From assembly GCF_013170805.1 (NCBI RefSeq), contig NZ_CP051293.1, forward strand, positions 4,718,001 through 4,782,000: 64,000 nt of DNA. Reading direction: 5' to 3'. Position 1 is the stretch's first letter; each line of letters starts with the position of its first letter. Positions 8,150 to 17,171 of the stretch are shown here, one piece after another. The notes beneath the pieces were generated by a model. The model worked only from the letters and a program-made list of their open reading frames with translations, was not told where the DNA came from and did no database searches. Both the position numbers and the translations under genes were made by a program. This DNA comes from Mesorhizobium sp. NZP2077 (lineage in GTDB: Bacteria > Pseudomonadota > Alphaproteobacteria > Rhizobiales > Rhizobiaceae).

Positions 8150-11100
8150 TCACCGGTACTCGAAGATCGACCTGAATATGCCCGGTGCGATCACCGAGAG
8201 CGGGTTGACGTCGAGCACCGGCTTGTTGGCATTGCCCCTGAGCCGGTAGGTGACGCCGATCAGGCCGCGGTCGCGGCCATTGCCGAGCAACGCGCCGACG
8301 ATGGGCAGTTCGCCGAAGATGCGGTTGAGGCCATAGACCGGCATGAAAGTGCCGGTCATGTCCATATTGTTGTTCTGGTCATAGAGGATGCCCTGGAACG
8401 TCGTGCCGATGCGCGGACCGCGCAGCACGCCATTGGTCAGCTTCAGGTAGCCGCTGCCTTTCTCGATCTCCGCATAGCCGCGCTCGAACTTCACCCGCGA
8501 CGTATCGAGATTGCCCTTGACCGCCTGGTTGAGGCTGCGGTTGTCGCCGGCCGGCGTGGTCGAGACGATGGAGGCGAGTTTCGGTTCGTTGACGATGAAG
8601 AAATTGCTGGTGTCGACCTTACCCTTCATCGGCCCGTCGCTGGTTCCTGACAAGGCTAGCGTGATCGCGCCGCCTTCCATGTGCTCGTAGACGTTCAGGA
8701 ACCTCAATATGGCGCCGGCGTCCGCGGACTGCACGTTAAGTGAGCGCTGGCCACCGCCGGTGGTGTTGCTGATGGTGATGGCCGCGCCCGAACTTGCCGT
8801 GGCGCTAACCTTCAGTCCGTTCACCCTGGAACCGGCAGCGCTGTAATCGAGCTTCAGGTTGGACAGTTGCTCGTCGTGGAAGCCGGTGAGCTGTTCGACA
8901 TCGGCGCTGACGGAAATATTGTCTGTTCCGGTCGTCTTGGTTGCGGTGTCCACATCGGATGTGAACTGCTTGATGAGCGAACGGGCGTCGAGCGCGTTGC
9001 CATTGATGTCGACCGCATAGCCCTTGCCCGACCGCTTCACCGAAATCGCGACATCGTCACCCCGGTTCAACGTGACCTTGCTGAACTTGGCCGACGACAG
9101 GGCGCCGTTGACCAGCACGATGCCGCCCTCGATGGAGAATGTCTTTCCGTCGAGGTTGAAATCGGACAGCGTCGTGGTGTCGCCGGCCTTGGTCATGACG
9201 AAGGTGACGTTGGCCGGAACCCCTGCCCCCTTGCTCCAACCAGCCCAGGGAATGTCCAGCCTGGCATTGGTCAGGTCGGCCGAGACGTTCTGATTGCCGC
9301 TGCCGCTCTTGTCGATCGCGACCTTCACCGTTCCGCCCAGCAGCGGCGTCAGGCCGGGCATGGCGGCGGCACGGATCTTGTCGTCGAGCACCAGCGCCAC
9401 CTTGCGGCTGCGCGGCGGCCCATCATCCGCCAGCGGCTCGACAAGATCGAGTTCGGCAGGAATGCCGTTCAGCGATGCCTTGGCGGAAATCAATGCCTTT
9501 TCGGGATCAACCGTGATCGAGCCGTCGGCATCGGTCACGGTCTGGCCATCGAACGGCTTGGCCAGCGAAAGGCCGGTGTAGTCGAGCGACACCAGCCAGT
9601 CGAGTTTCGAGGTGTCGACGCCGGACTGCAACGGAATGTCAGCCCGGACATGACCGGTAACGTTGCCGGACAGATCCTCCGGCAGGAAGCCGACATGGCG
9701 CATGGCATTGATCGGTTCGTAGGAGGCGAGTTCCGCAACAGCCGGCGCCTCCCCCTCGACGTCGATGTCGAGTGCGCCGATGACCGGCGGGCGGTTCGCC
9801 GCCTTGACCGCCAGCGTGCCGTTGCTGGCCGCCACGGTACGGCCGCTGGGCATGAAGACGGTGCCCGAGGAGAGCGAAACATCGACGTCATTGCCGTGGA
9901 AGGCGACGACGCCGACCGCGTCGCGTATCGGCGGAATGCGGCCGGCAGTGTCAAAACGCGCCCCTTCGATCTGGAAGCGGCCGAACACCTCGTCGGCCGC
10001 AAGCGGCACGCCGTTGCCGAGGCGATCGGACACGACCTGGAACTGAAGATTGCCATCGACGACGCGGCCGCCGAACAGGTTGTTCAGCACCCAGAGTCGC
10101 GCATTGCGCGCCGAAAACCACGGCCACAGCTGCTTGACGTACGAGACCGGCATGTCATGGACGTTGAGCGCCAGATTGATCCCAGGAGCCTTGCCGTCAA
10201 CGAACGTGACGGCCGCAGTGCCGAGCACCTCGCCGGGAGCGTCGGACCGAACCGCGATCTGCTCGACCACCAATTTGTGGCTCTTGATTTGATAGACACC
10301 GGCGATGCGCGCGAGGAAGGTCAGCGCGGGCTCGGGCGATTCCGATGGCGCCAGGGTCGAATCGTCGCTGGTCAGGTCGTAACGATAGGAGGGTTCTTCG
10401 CCTGCCGCCCCGGTCGCGGGCTTTGGCCCTATCGAGCCGCCGAAATTGAAAGAAGACCTGCCGGTTTTCAGCAACAGCTTGTCCACCTGGATCTTGTTGC
10501 TGCCATCGATAAGCGTGGCATCGACATCGACGTCGGCCGGGAGCAGCCCGCGAGGACCAAGATCGAGCACGGAACCTGTCGACGACAGGGCGGCCGTCAG
10601 CCGTGATGCCGTGGCGCCGGCTCCTTCCGATCCTGTCAGTTTCAGCGCGACGGCCCCCAGCTTCCCGGCGTCGGTCGTGGAGCTATCGGCAGCCGCCAGA
10701 TCGATGCTTGCATTCAGCGCCGTGACGCGGTGCGCCGCGATATCGCGGGTGGCGGAGGCGGCAACGCTGACCTTTCTGCCATCGACATCCGCCTCGGAGG
10801 AAAACGCCATGCCGCCTGGCCCCGACTGTGCGACGGTAGCGTCGGCGATCTTGAGCCGTTTGATCGCCCCGGTGTCGGGCAGCACGAATTCGACATTGCT
10901 GAGTTCGATCCGGCGCAGCGAATCTTCTCGCACGGCGTCCAGCGCGCGATGAATGTTGCCGAACACCGCGTCGGACAGTTTCTCCGGATCGACGAGGCCG
11001 TCCTCATTGCGCAATTGCGCCGTCCAGTCGCCGCCAGCGGGCATCGCCGCCACAACGATATGGGCATCCGAGATCCTGGCACTGGTCAGCCGCACCTCTC

Positions 11101-11530
11101 CCCAAAGCAGCGGTATCAGGCGCATGCCGAAGCGCACGCGGCCGGCATCGGCCATCGGCTTGTCATCAGATGTCTTCAGGCTGACATCACTCACCTGGAG
11201 CGCGACGAAGCTCGAACTGTCGAGCGTTATCCGCGCCGGCCCGACCGCGACATGGACGTCGACGCCGGCGAGTTTCTCGATTGCGGTTTCGGCTTCGGCC
11301 CGAAGCCGCTCGGAGCCGATCCCGGATGCCCCGACCAGATAGACAACGACCGCGGCCAGCAGGATGAACGCGACCATGCCGGCAAACACGCGCGAAAGCA
11401 TGCGAAAGCCGCGGCCGATCGACGCCTGACCGAGCGGTGGAACGCGGCACGCGGACGGCAACGTCCCCAGGTCGGTGATCTCGTCACGCCTGAACCGGAT
11501 CTTCTCGTGCTGCGGTTGCTCCTGATCCAC
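8150..11530 (-). CDS. AsmA-like/DUF3971 large envelope protein
   Basis: A protein of about 1126 residues with one N-terminal membrane anchor (MLSRVFAGMVAFILLAAVVVYLV region) and then a very long beta-rich periplasmic domain. The C-terminus (GVLRGPRIGTTFQGILYD, then IVGALLGNGRDRGLIGVTYRLRG) is that of AsmA-like/YhdP-type proteins. Members of this superfamily are thought to bridge the inner and outer membrane for phospholipid traffic. I chose the GTG at 11530 because GGAAG lies 5 bp upstream of it. A further GTG at 11581 has no ribosome binding site. The gene stands alone, divergent from the bcp gene. Confidence 0.8.
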   Translation of the reverse strand: MDQEQPQHEKIRFRRDEITDLGTLPSACRVPPLGQASIGRGFRMLSRVFAGMVAFILLAAVVVYLVGASGIGSERLRAEAETAIEKLAGVDVHVAVGPARITLDSSSFVALQVSDVSLKTSDDKPMADAGRVRFGMRLIPLLWGEVRLTSARISDAHIVVAAMPAGGDWTAQLRNEDGLVDPEKLSDAVFGNIHRALDAVREDSLRRIELSNVEFVLPDTGAIKRLKIADATVAQSGPGGMAFSSEADVDGRKVSVAASATRDIAAHRVTALNASIDLAAADSSTTDAGKLGAVALKLTGSEGAGATASRLTAALSSTGSVLDLGPRGLLPADVDVDATLIDGSNKIQVDKLLLKTGRSSFNFGGSIGPKPATGAAGEEPSYRYDLTSDDSTLAPSESPEPALTFLARIAGVYQIKSHKLVVEQIAVRSDAPGEVLGTAAVTFVDGKAPGINLALNVHDMPVSYVKQLWPWFSARNARLWVLNNLFGGRVVDGNLQFQVVSDRLGNGVPLAADEVFGRFQIEGARFDTAGRIPPIRDAVGVVAFHGNDVDVSLSSGTVFMPSGRTVAASNGTLAVKAANRPPVIGALDIDVEGEAPAVAELASYEPINAMRHVGFLPEDLSGNVTGHVRADIPLQSGVDTSKLDWLVSLDYTGLSLAKPFDGQTVTDADGSITVDPEKALISAKASLNGIPAELDLVEPLADDGPPRSRKVALVLDDKIRAAAMPGLTPLLGGTVKVAIDKSGSGNQNVSADLTNARLDIPWAGWSKGAGVPANVTFVMTKAGDTTTLSDFNLDGKTFSIEGGIVLVNGALSSAKFSKVTLNRGDDVAISVKRSGKGYAVDINGNALDARSLIKQFTSDVDTATKTTGTDNISVSADVEQLTGFHDEQLSNLKLDYSAAGSRVNGLKVSATASSGAAITISNTTGGGQRSLNVQSADAGAILRFLNVYEHMEGGAITLALSGTSDGPMKGKVDTSNFFIVNEPKLASIVSTTPAGDNRSLNQAVKGNLDTSRVKFERGYAEIEKGSGYLKLTNGVLRGPRIGTTFQGILYDQNNNMDMTGTFMPVYGLNRIFGELPIVGALLGNGRDRGLIGVTYRLRGNANKPVLDVNPLSVIAPGIFRSIFEYR

Positions 11531-11626
11531 GCAATCTTCCGTTGTACAAAATTCGCTCGTGGACGAATCCCCGGTCGACACTATATCGGTGTGGCTTCGC
11601 GCGTAACCTCAAACAAGGGCATCGAT

Positions 11627-12094
11627 ATGGCTGACCTCGACGTGGGCGATCTCGCACCGCAGTTCGACCTGCCCCGGGATGGGGGTGGGTCTCTAAGCCT
11701 TTCGTCCTCGTCCGGCAAACCCGTCGTCCTCTACTTCTATCCGCAGGACGACACGACGAGCTGTACGCAAGAGGCAATCAGCTTTTCACAGCTGAAACCC
11801 GAATTCGAGAAGGCCGGCGCCGTCGTGATCGGTCTGTCACCCGACAACGTCAAGAAGCACGACAAGTTCAAATCGAAATACAGCCTCACCATCGACCTCG
11901 CCGCCGACGAGGAGCGCAAGGTGATCGAGGCCTACCATCTGTGGGTCGAGAAATCGATGTATGGCCGCAAATACATGGGCGTCGAGCGGGCGACATTCCT
12001 GATCGGCCGTGACGGGCGGATCGCCAGGATTTGGCGCAAGGTCCGGGTCAAGGGCCATGCGGAAGAGGTCCTGGAGGCCGTTCGCGCGCTTTAA
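11627..12094 (+). CDS. bcp: Peroxiredoxin, Bcp/PrxQ type
   Basis: The 155-residue thiol peroxidase reduces peroxides in the cytoplasm using thioredoxin or another thiol. The peroxidatic Cys46 sits in YPQDDTTSCTQEA, with Thr43 in the expected position. Position 51, where many Bcp proteins have the resolving Cys, is Ile, and no other Cys is present, so this is a 1-Cys member. The C-terminal half (KYMGVERATFLIGRDGRI) is typical. It starts at ATG 11627; a longer frame upstream is antisense to the AsmA-like gene and not coding. Confidence 0.92.
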   Translation: MADLDVGDLAPQFDLPRDGGGSLSLSSSSGKPVVLYFYPQDDTTSCTQEAISFSQLKPEFEKAGAVVIGLSPDNVKKHDKFKSKYSLTIDLAADEERKVIEAYHLWVEKSMYGRKYMGVERATFLIGRDGRIARIWRKVRVKGHAEEVLEAVRAL

Positions 12095-12118
12095 GCGCGA
12101 AGACCCACACGAACCGTC

Positions 12119-13267
12119 CTACTCGTCGGGTGCTTCTGCCTTCGGCTTCGGTGGCCGCCGCGCTCGCCAGGACTTCGCAACATGGCTCACCCGATCGGCC
12201 AGCGCGGCAAGATGACCGCGCAGGCCACGCGCGCCGATCATCGACGACAGCGTGACGGATTGTGTGGCGAAGCGCCGCTTGAAATCCTCGCCGCCGCAGA
12301 GAAAATCGACTTTGGCCAGGCCACGGTCGAGCGACCACTGGATATAGTCCATCATCAGCACCATACCCGGCGAGGCGCGCTCGTATTCGGGATCATAGGT
12401 GGTGATGAAAGCCATCATCGTGCCGTGCTGCTCGAAATTGATCGAGACCGCGACGATCGTGTCGTCAAGTTCCAGCACGAAGATGCGCAACAGCCCGAGT
12501 TCTGCCAGCACCGAAATAAGCGCGGCGAGAACCGGCGAGTCCTTGTCGAACAGGTCCGAAACGCGGCCATGCCTGACGAGCCAGATGCGCTTTAGCGCCG
12601 CGACCCGTGCGAGCACCGGCTCGCGCGGCTCGTCCGCATCGAGCAAGCGGAAACGCAATGTGCCGCCTTCCTCCATGAACTTGCGGCCACGACGGTAGTT
12701 CTGCCGTGCCTTCTTGGACAGCGTCTCGAACCACTCCGCCCCGCTTTGCCAGGGACCCGCGACACGGTAGCTGATTTCAGTGCGGTGGTTGGGCCGAAGC
12801 GCCGTGCCATGGCGCGAGGCCGGGTCCAGAAGGGCATGAACACCGGCATCCGGCAGCAGACGGTTGAGATAGATGAGGTCGAAGCCGCCCTGATCAAAAA
12901 TGTACTGCCAGAGGCGGGAGATCGCCAGCGGATCGCTGTCGGGGGCAACCAGCGCATCGCCATAGTCGCTGTGATCCTTCGCCGCCCATTCGAGTATGCG
13001 GATGCCGGAGCGCTTGAAGGTAGCGAGCGCGATCACGCCCTCGAGCCTGTCGCCATTCCAGGCAAGCCCGATCCTGAGCGTTCGCCGCTGCTGATGCGGG
13101 GTGGTGAGCCACCAGGCCGCGGTCCAGGCGGGGTGCTGGAAGACAAGCCCGCCGGCTCGCTGCCAGAGCGTGCACCATGCTGGTGCGATCTCGGCCAGGC
13201 GGGCCGCCGATGTCACGACTTCGAAGGTGCGTGTGCGTGGGATGGCGAGCACGAAGGGAGCGTTCAT
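12119..13267 (-). CDS. GNAT-fold N-acyltransferase, BioF2-like/CelD (Acetyltransf_6)
   Basis: A 382-residue soluble protein with tandem GNAT-like halves. The recognisable core is WFETLSKKARQNYRRGRKF near 190-210, followed by ALKRIWLVRHG and YDPEYERASPGMVLMMDYI near 320. Relatives include CelD of cellulose synthesis and FemAB-like aminoacyltransferases, so it probably acylates an amine on a cell-surface precursor or lipid. Its ATG overlaps the stop of the upstream sterol-desaturase-like gene by 4 bp, so the two are coupled. The substrate is unknown. A relative lies at the right edge of the window. Confidence 0.8.
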   Translation of the reverse strand: MNAPFVLAIPRTRTFEVVTSAARLAEIAPAWCTLWQRAGGLVFQHPAWTAAWWLTTPHQQRRTLRIGLAWNGDRLEGVIALATFKRSGIRILEWAAKDHSDYGDALVAPDSDPLAISRLWQYIFDQGGFDLIYLNRLLPDAGVHALLDPASRHGTALRPNHRTEISYRVAGPWQSGAEWFETLSKKARQNYRRGRKFMEEGGTLRFRLLDADEPREPVLARVAALKRIWLVRHGRVSDLFDKDSPVLAALISVLAELGLLRIFVLELDDTIVAVSINFEQHGTMMAFITTYDPEYERASPGMVLMMDYIQWSLDRGLAKVDFLCGGEDFKRRFATQSVTLSSMIGARGLRGHLAALADRVSHVAKSWRARRPPKPKAEAPDE

Positions 13268-14271
13268 GGCCGTGTCCCTTCCGATGATCGCGAGACCCTT
13301 GGCTTTCCAGGCCGTATGCGCTTGGCAATGTGCCCCCACATCCGCTTCAGCGGCATGACATAGAGGCCGGCCAGCGACTGGTAGTCGCGCACGTCGCGGT
13401 CGACCAACCCGAACTTGAAGTCCTCTCCGGGCTTCGGCACACACAATGTTCCAAAGAGCCGGTCCCAGAACGAGAACAGCAGGCCGAAATTCTTGTCGTA
13501 GTGGCGTGGATCGGTGCTGTGATGCAGCTGGTGCCAATGAGGACACAGGATCAAATTGTTGAGCAGGCCGAACGAGATCTTGAAATGCGTGTGCCTGACG
13601 AAATCCATCATCAGGATGTTGCGCATGACGTAGACGTTGACGCCAAAGACGGTCAGTTCGACGAGGTTCAGCGAAATCAGCGACCAGACGCCGAAGCAGA
13701 AGCCGACGATGACGCCGTCCCAGGCTCGATTCATCAGTTCGTCGAGCGGATGGACCCGGTCCTTGGTGATCCCGACCATCACCTCGGCCGAGTGATGCAC
13801 CTTGTGCAATTCCCAAAGCACGGGATAGCGATGCTGGGCAACGTGATAGAGATAATAGGAAATGTCGTAGGCCAGCAGCATGGTGATGGTGAAGATCAGC
13901 ACCGTCAGCGGCCCTGCCGGTCCCTCGATCAGCGGCGGCTGGAACTGGAACAGTGTCGAAAACAGCCAATTGGTGCCGTAGCCCACCGCCGACACGAAGA
14001 CAATTCCGGCGGGCAGCATGAGGAAGGGCATCAGCGCCTTCTTCGTCACCCAGAACATCAGGTCGGCCTTCGCCGAGGGATGCGTGATGACCTCGTGCGG
14101 AATGACGAACTCGAAAAATTCCTTCCAGCTCTTCTCTTCGACCGTGCGCCAATAGGCCACGAGCGCGCTGACAAAGGCAGTCAGCAGCAAGAGCCCGGTC
14201 GCCAGAAGACTGGTGCCCGACAGCTTGTCGAGGACCTTGCCAACCAGATCGCTCAGCATTCCTGCTGCCAT
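13264..14271 (-). CDS. Sterol desaturase/fatty acid hydroxylase superfamily protein
   Basis: A 335-residue membrane protein with about five hydrophobic stretches and the histidine clusters of di-iron hydroxylases: HVAQHRYPVLWELHKVHHS and HWHQLHHSTDPRHYDKNFG. It probably hydroxylates or desaturates a lipid at the inner membrane. I prefer ATG 14271 (MAAGMLSD), with GGTGGG upstream, over an in-frame GTG at 14292. Coupling to a BioF2-like acyltransferase suggests a joint role in an acylated lipid. OlsE-type ornithine-lipid hydroxylases belong to the same superfamily, but nothing here proves that function. Confidence 0.87.
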   Translation of the reverse strand: MAAGMLSDLVGKVLDKLSGTSLLATGLLLLTAFVSALVAYWRTVEEKSWKEFFEFVIPHEVITHPSAKADLMFWVTKKALMPFLMLPAGIVFVSAVGYGTNWLFSTLFQFQPPLIEGPAGPLTVLIFTITMLLAYDISYYLYHVAQHRYPVLWELHKVHHSAEVMVGITKDRVHPLDELMNRAWDGVIVGFCFGVWSLISLNLVELTVFGVNVYVMRNILMMDFVRHTHFKISFGLLNNLILCPHWHQLHHSTDPRHYDKNFGLLFSFWDRLFGTLCVPKPGEDFKFGLVDRDVRDYQSLAGLYVMPLKRMWGHIAKRIRPGKPRVSRSSEGTRP

Positions 14272-14566
14272 GATGAATCCCACCCCAGGCACGCTTTTAA
14301 TCGAAAACCGTCAATTAAAAGCAATTGAAGACAGTTAAGGAACCCTAGACCTTGAGCCGCGAGCGACAGGACGTTCTGCGGGCAGCAACTTGGTGCCCAT
14401 CGCCAATGACGTGGCGGCACGATCGATGCCGCCGATGGCCGTTTTCATGCAACCTCTTGCCCGCGCCACGTGCATTCGGTGCCGCGCAATCGATCCGGCA
14501 AGCCTTTGTTAACCCTAATAATGTGTAATCAAGCAGTCGTGGTGTCGTAAACGAAAGCTTGGTCCC

Positions 14567-15871
14567 GTGAACGCAACCGGTCAGTCCGCAGTCTTCGGCA
14601 GGCGCAAGGAGCCCCACACCGTCATCATCGCCCGCGGTAACGAGATCAGGCATTTCACGATCCGGCCATGGCTCGCGGCATTCATCGGTTCAGCACTCGC
14701 CGCCATTGCCATCGGTTACCTCATGGCCACGTCCTATCTCGTTTTGCGCGACGACCTGATCGGCGCCACCACCGCGCGGCAGGCGCGGATGCAGCAGGCC
14801 TACGAAGACCGCATTTCGGCACTTCGTGCCCAGGTAGACCGCATCACCAGCCGCCAGCTGCTCGACCAGCAATTGATGGAAACCAAGGTCAGCGAACTGC
14901 TTGAACGCCAGACACAACTCAGCCAGCGTCACGGCCGTCTCGGCCCGTTGCTCGAGCGCGCCGAGAATGACGTCGGAACGACTCCCACCGAAGATCCGGC
15001 AGCGGCTGCCAAGCCGAACAAGCACGCCGAGGTGACCGGCAGCATCAGCCAGCCGGCGCAGAACTACGCGGTCGCCAGCCTGAGCGCCGACCTTGGCGCC
15101 GCCGATACCAGGCCATTTTCCCTATGGTCAACGCGCACCGATCCGCTGCCCAGCGATTCCGCTGCCGATCGCGCCGACAGGCTGTTCGTGTCGATCAACC
15201 AGTCGCTGAAATCCATCGAGAACGAACAGCTCACCCGCATCAGCACGTTGGCGGACAATGCCTATAAGAGCGCCGACGCTATCACCCAGGCGCTCCAGGC
15301 CGCGGGCCTGCCGGTCGACAGCGATTTCGGCAAGAACGAAAGCGATGTCGGCGGCCCGCTGATCCCGCTCGACAGCTCGATGATGTTCGACAGCAAGGTC
15401 AAGGAACTGGACGAGGCGCTGGATACGCTTGACCATCTCAAGAAAGAAGCCCGCCAGTTGCCGCTCGCCAACCCGGCTCCCGGCCACTCCGTCACCAGCC
15501 CGTTCGGTGTGCGCACCGATCCCATCCTCGGCACCGCGGCACTGCATTCGGGCATGGACTTCAGGGCGCCTATCGGCATGGACGCAAAGGTCACGGCGCC
15601 CGGCGTTGTCACCAAGGCTGGCTGGAATGGCGGCTATGGCCGCATGGTGGAGGTTGACCACGGCAATGGTTTTGCAACCCGCTACGGACATTTGAGTGAG
15701 ATCGACGTGACCGTGGGCGAGAAGCTGGGTGCGGGCGCCGTCATCGGCAAGACCGGCAGCAGCGGCCGCTCGACCGGCCCGCATCTGCATTATGAGGTGC
15801 GCCACAATGGCGAAGCGATCGACCCCCTGCGCTTCCTCACCGTCGGCAAGAAGGTCGCCCAGTATCTCTGA
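14567..15871 (+). CDS. M23 family metallopeptidase (peptidoglycan endopeptidase)
   Basis: A 434-residue inner-membrane-anchored protein: a cytoplasmic start, one membrane helix near residues 33-55, a coiled coil at about 65-135, a linker, and a C-terminal LytM domain. Zinc ligands are visible as His327 and Asp331 in LHSGMDFRAP and in the HLH of GPHLHYEVRHNG (406-408), so it looks catalytically competent, unlike EnvC/NlpD activators. It would cut peptide crosslinks in peptidoglycan. It starts with GTG. It is monocistronic, with about 295 bp of non-coding DNA upstream. Confidence 0.9.
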   Translation: MNATGQSAVFGRRKEPHTVIIARGNEIRHFTIRPWLAAFIGSALAAIAIGYLMATSYLVLRDDLIGATTARQARMQQAYEDRISALRAQVDRITSRQLLDQQLMETKVSELLERQTQLSQRHGRLGPLLERAENDVGTTPTEDPAAAAKPNKHAEVTGSISQPAQNYAVASLSADLGAADTRPFSLWSTRTDPLPSDSAADRADRLFVSINQSLKSIENEQLTRISTLADNAYKSADAITQALQAAGLPVDSDFGKNESDVGGPLIPLDSSMMFDSKVKELDEALDTLDHLKKEARQLPLANPAPGHSVTSPFGVRTDPILGTAALHSGMDFRAPIGMDAKVTAPGVVTKAGWNGGYGRMVEVDHGNGFATRYGHLSEIDVTVGEKLGAGAVIGKTGSSGRSTGPHLHYEVRHNGEAIDPLRFLTVGKKVAQYL

Positions 15872-15932
15872 GGCGCGCAGGCACTGACGGTTGACCGCCG
15901 GACAGTTTCCGGCGTTGATCGTCCTGCGCCCG

Positions 15933-17171
15933 TCAGTCGGTATTTTCCGGTTGCGCCGATAGAAATCTGGTCGCCGCAGCAACCAGCGTGGCCGCACCGA
16001 CTTTCAAGGCCGCCTCATCGACACGAAACCTGGGATGGTGGAGCGGAAAGACCGATCCGACCGCCTCGTTGCGGATTCCGAGCCGAAAATAGACCGACGG
16101 ACGCTTCTCGCTGAAGTAGCCAAAGTCGTCCGCGATCGTCCATCCGGGCGTGTTGAGAACATTGTCGGCGCCGATACAGGCCCTGCCGCTGGCGGCAATG
16201 AGCTCGGCCATCTCGCCGTCGTTGACGACCCCCGGTTCACCCTTGTGGATGGCGATATCCACACGGGCGCCGTGGCTTGCCGCCATGCCTTCCAGGATTT
16301 CGCGAACGCGGCGCCAGGCCCGCTCGCGGGTCGCGTCGCTGCCGCTGCGGATGGTGCCTTTCAAGGCGACCTTGCCGGCGATGACATTGTAGGCGTTGCC
16401 ACCATTGATGCCGGTGACTGAAATGACCAAGGGGTCGTAAGGGTCGATCTCGCGCGAGACGATCTTCTGCAGTTCGCCGACCATGGAGCAGGCCACGGCA
16501 ATCGCATCGACACCCTCATAGGGTTTTGCCGCGTGCGCGGCTTCGCCGATGACGATTGCATCGAACGTATCGCACGCCAGCGTGTAGGGGCCCGAACGGA
16601 CCGCGATCTTGCCGGATGGCGTATAGGGATCGACGTGAAGGCAGATCGCGGCGTCGATATCGTCGAGCAGCCCCTCTTCCACCACACGTTTGCCGCCCGA
16701 TGGCGAATCCTCCTCGGCCGGCTGGAAGATGAGGCGAACGGTTCCGCCAAAATCGGCCCTTGATCGATGGAGATGCGCGGCGACCGCGAAGCCCATCGAT
16801 GCGTGGGCGTCGTGACCGCACGCATGCATCACGCCGGGATTGGTCGACGCATAGTCGACACCGGACTCTTCCTCGATCGGCAAGGCATCGATGTCGGCCC
16901 GAATGGCAATCTTTCGGTTCGACGGCTTGCCGGTGCCGACAATATCGACGGCCAGGCCAAAACCCGCGACGTCGCGAATGTCCGATATCCCCTCGCCGGT
17001 CAGCATCTGCCTGAGATAATTCTGCGTGTTGGCTTCGCGGTTCGACAGTTCCGGATTGCGGTGCAAATGGCGGCGGATCTCGATCATCCGGTCGAGGATG
17101 CCGGCGTCGATATCGACTGCACCGGTACCTTTAGCGCCAGCTGCCATGGCCGAAGCCTCAAGATTTGACAT
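15933..17171 (-). CDS. M20 family amidohydrolase (DoeB2-like candidate)
   Basis: A 412-residue metal-dependent amidohydrolase of the hippurate hydrolase type. HACGHDAHASMG (Cys118, His120) and the catalytic region FQPAEEDSPSGG (Glu153/154) are intact, and the lid domain lies in the middle. Its start overlaps the end of the upstream M24 gene by 14 bp. Because that partner looks like ectoine hydrolase, this gene may deacetylate N-acetyl-diaminobutyrate, the job given to DoeB2 proteins. Other N-acyl amino acids remain possible. Confidence 0.82.
   Translation of the reverse strand: MSNLEASAMAAGAKGTGAVDIDAGILDRMIEIRRHLHRNPELSNREANTQNYLRQMLTGEGISDIRDVAGFGLAVDIVGTGKPSNRKIAIRADIDALPIEEESGVDYASTNPGVMHACGHDAHASMGFAVAAHLHRSRADFGGTVRLIFQPAEEDSPSGGKRVVEEGLLDDIDAAICLHVDPYTPSGKIAVRSGPYTLACDTFDAIVIGEAAHAAKPYEGVDAIAVACSMVGELQKIVSREIDPYDPLVISVTGINGGNAYNVIAGKVALKGTIRSGSDATRERAWRRVREILEGMAASHGARVDIAIHKGEPGVVNDGEMAELIAASGRACIGADNVLNTPGWTIADDFGYFSEKRPSVYFRLGIRNEAVGSVFPLHHPRFRVDEAALKVGAATLVAAATRFLSAQPENTD

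Noticed and set aside
8867..10606. 579-codon plus-strand frame
   Set aside because: Antisense to the AsmA-like gene, with Arg/Asp/Gly-rich composition typical of a shadow frame in G+C-rich DNA.
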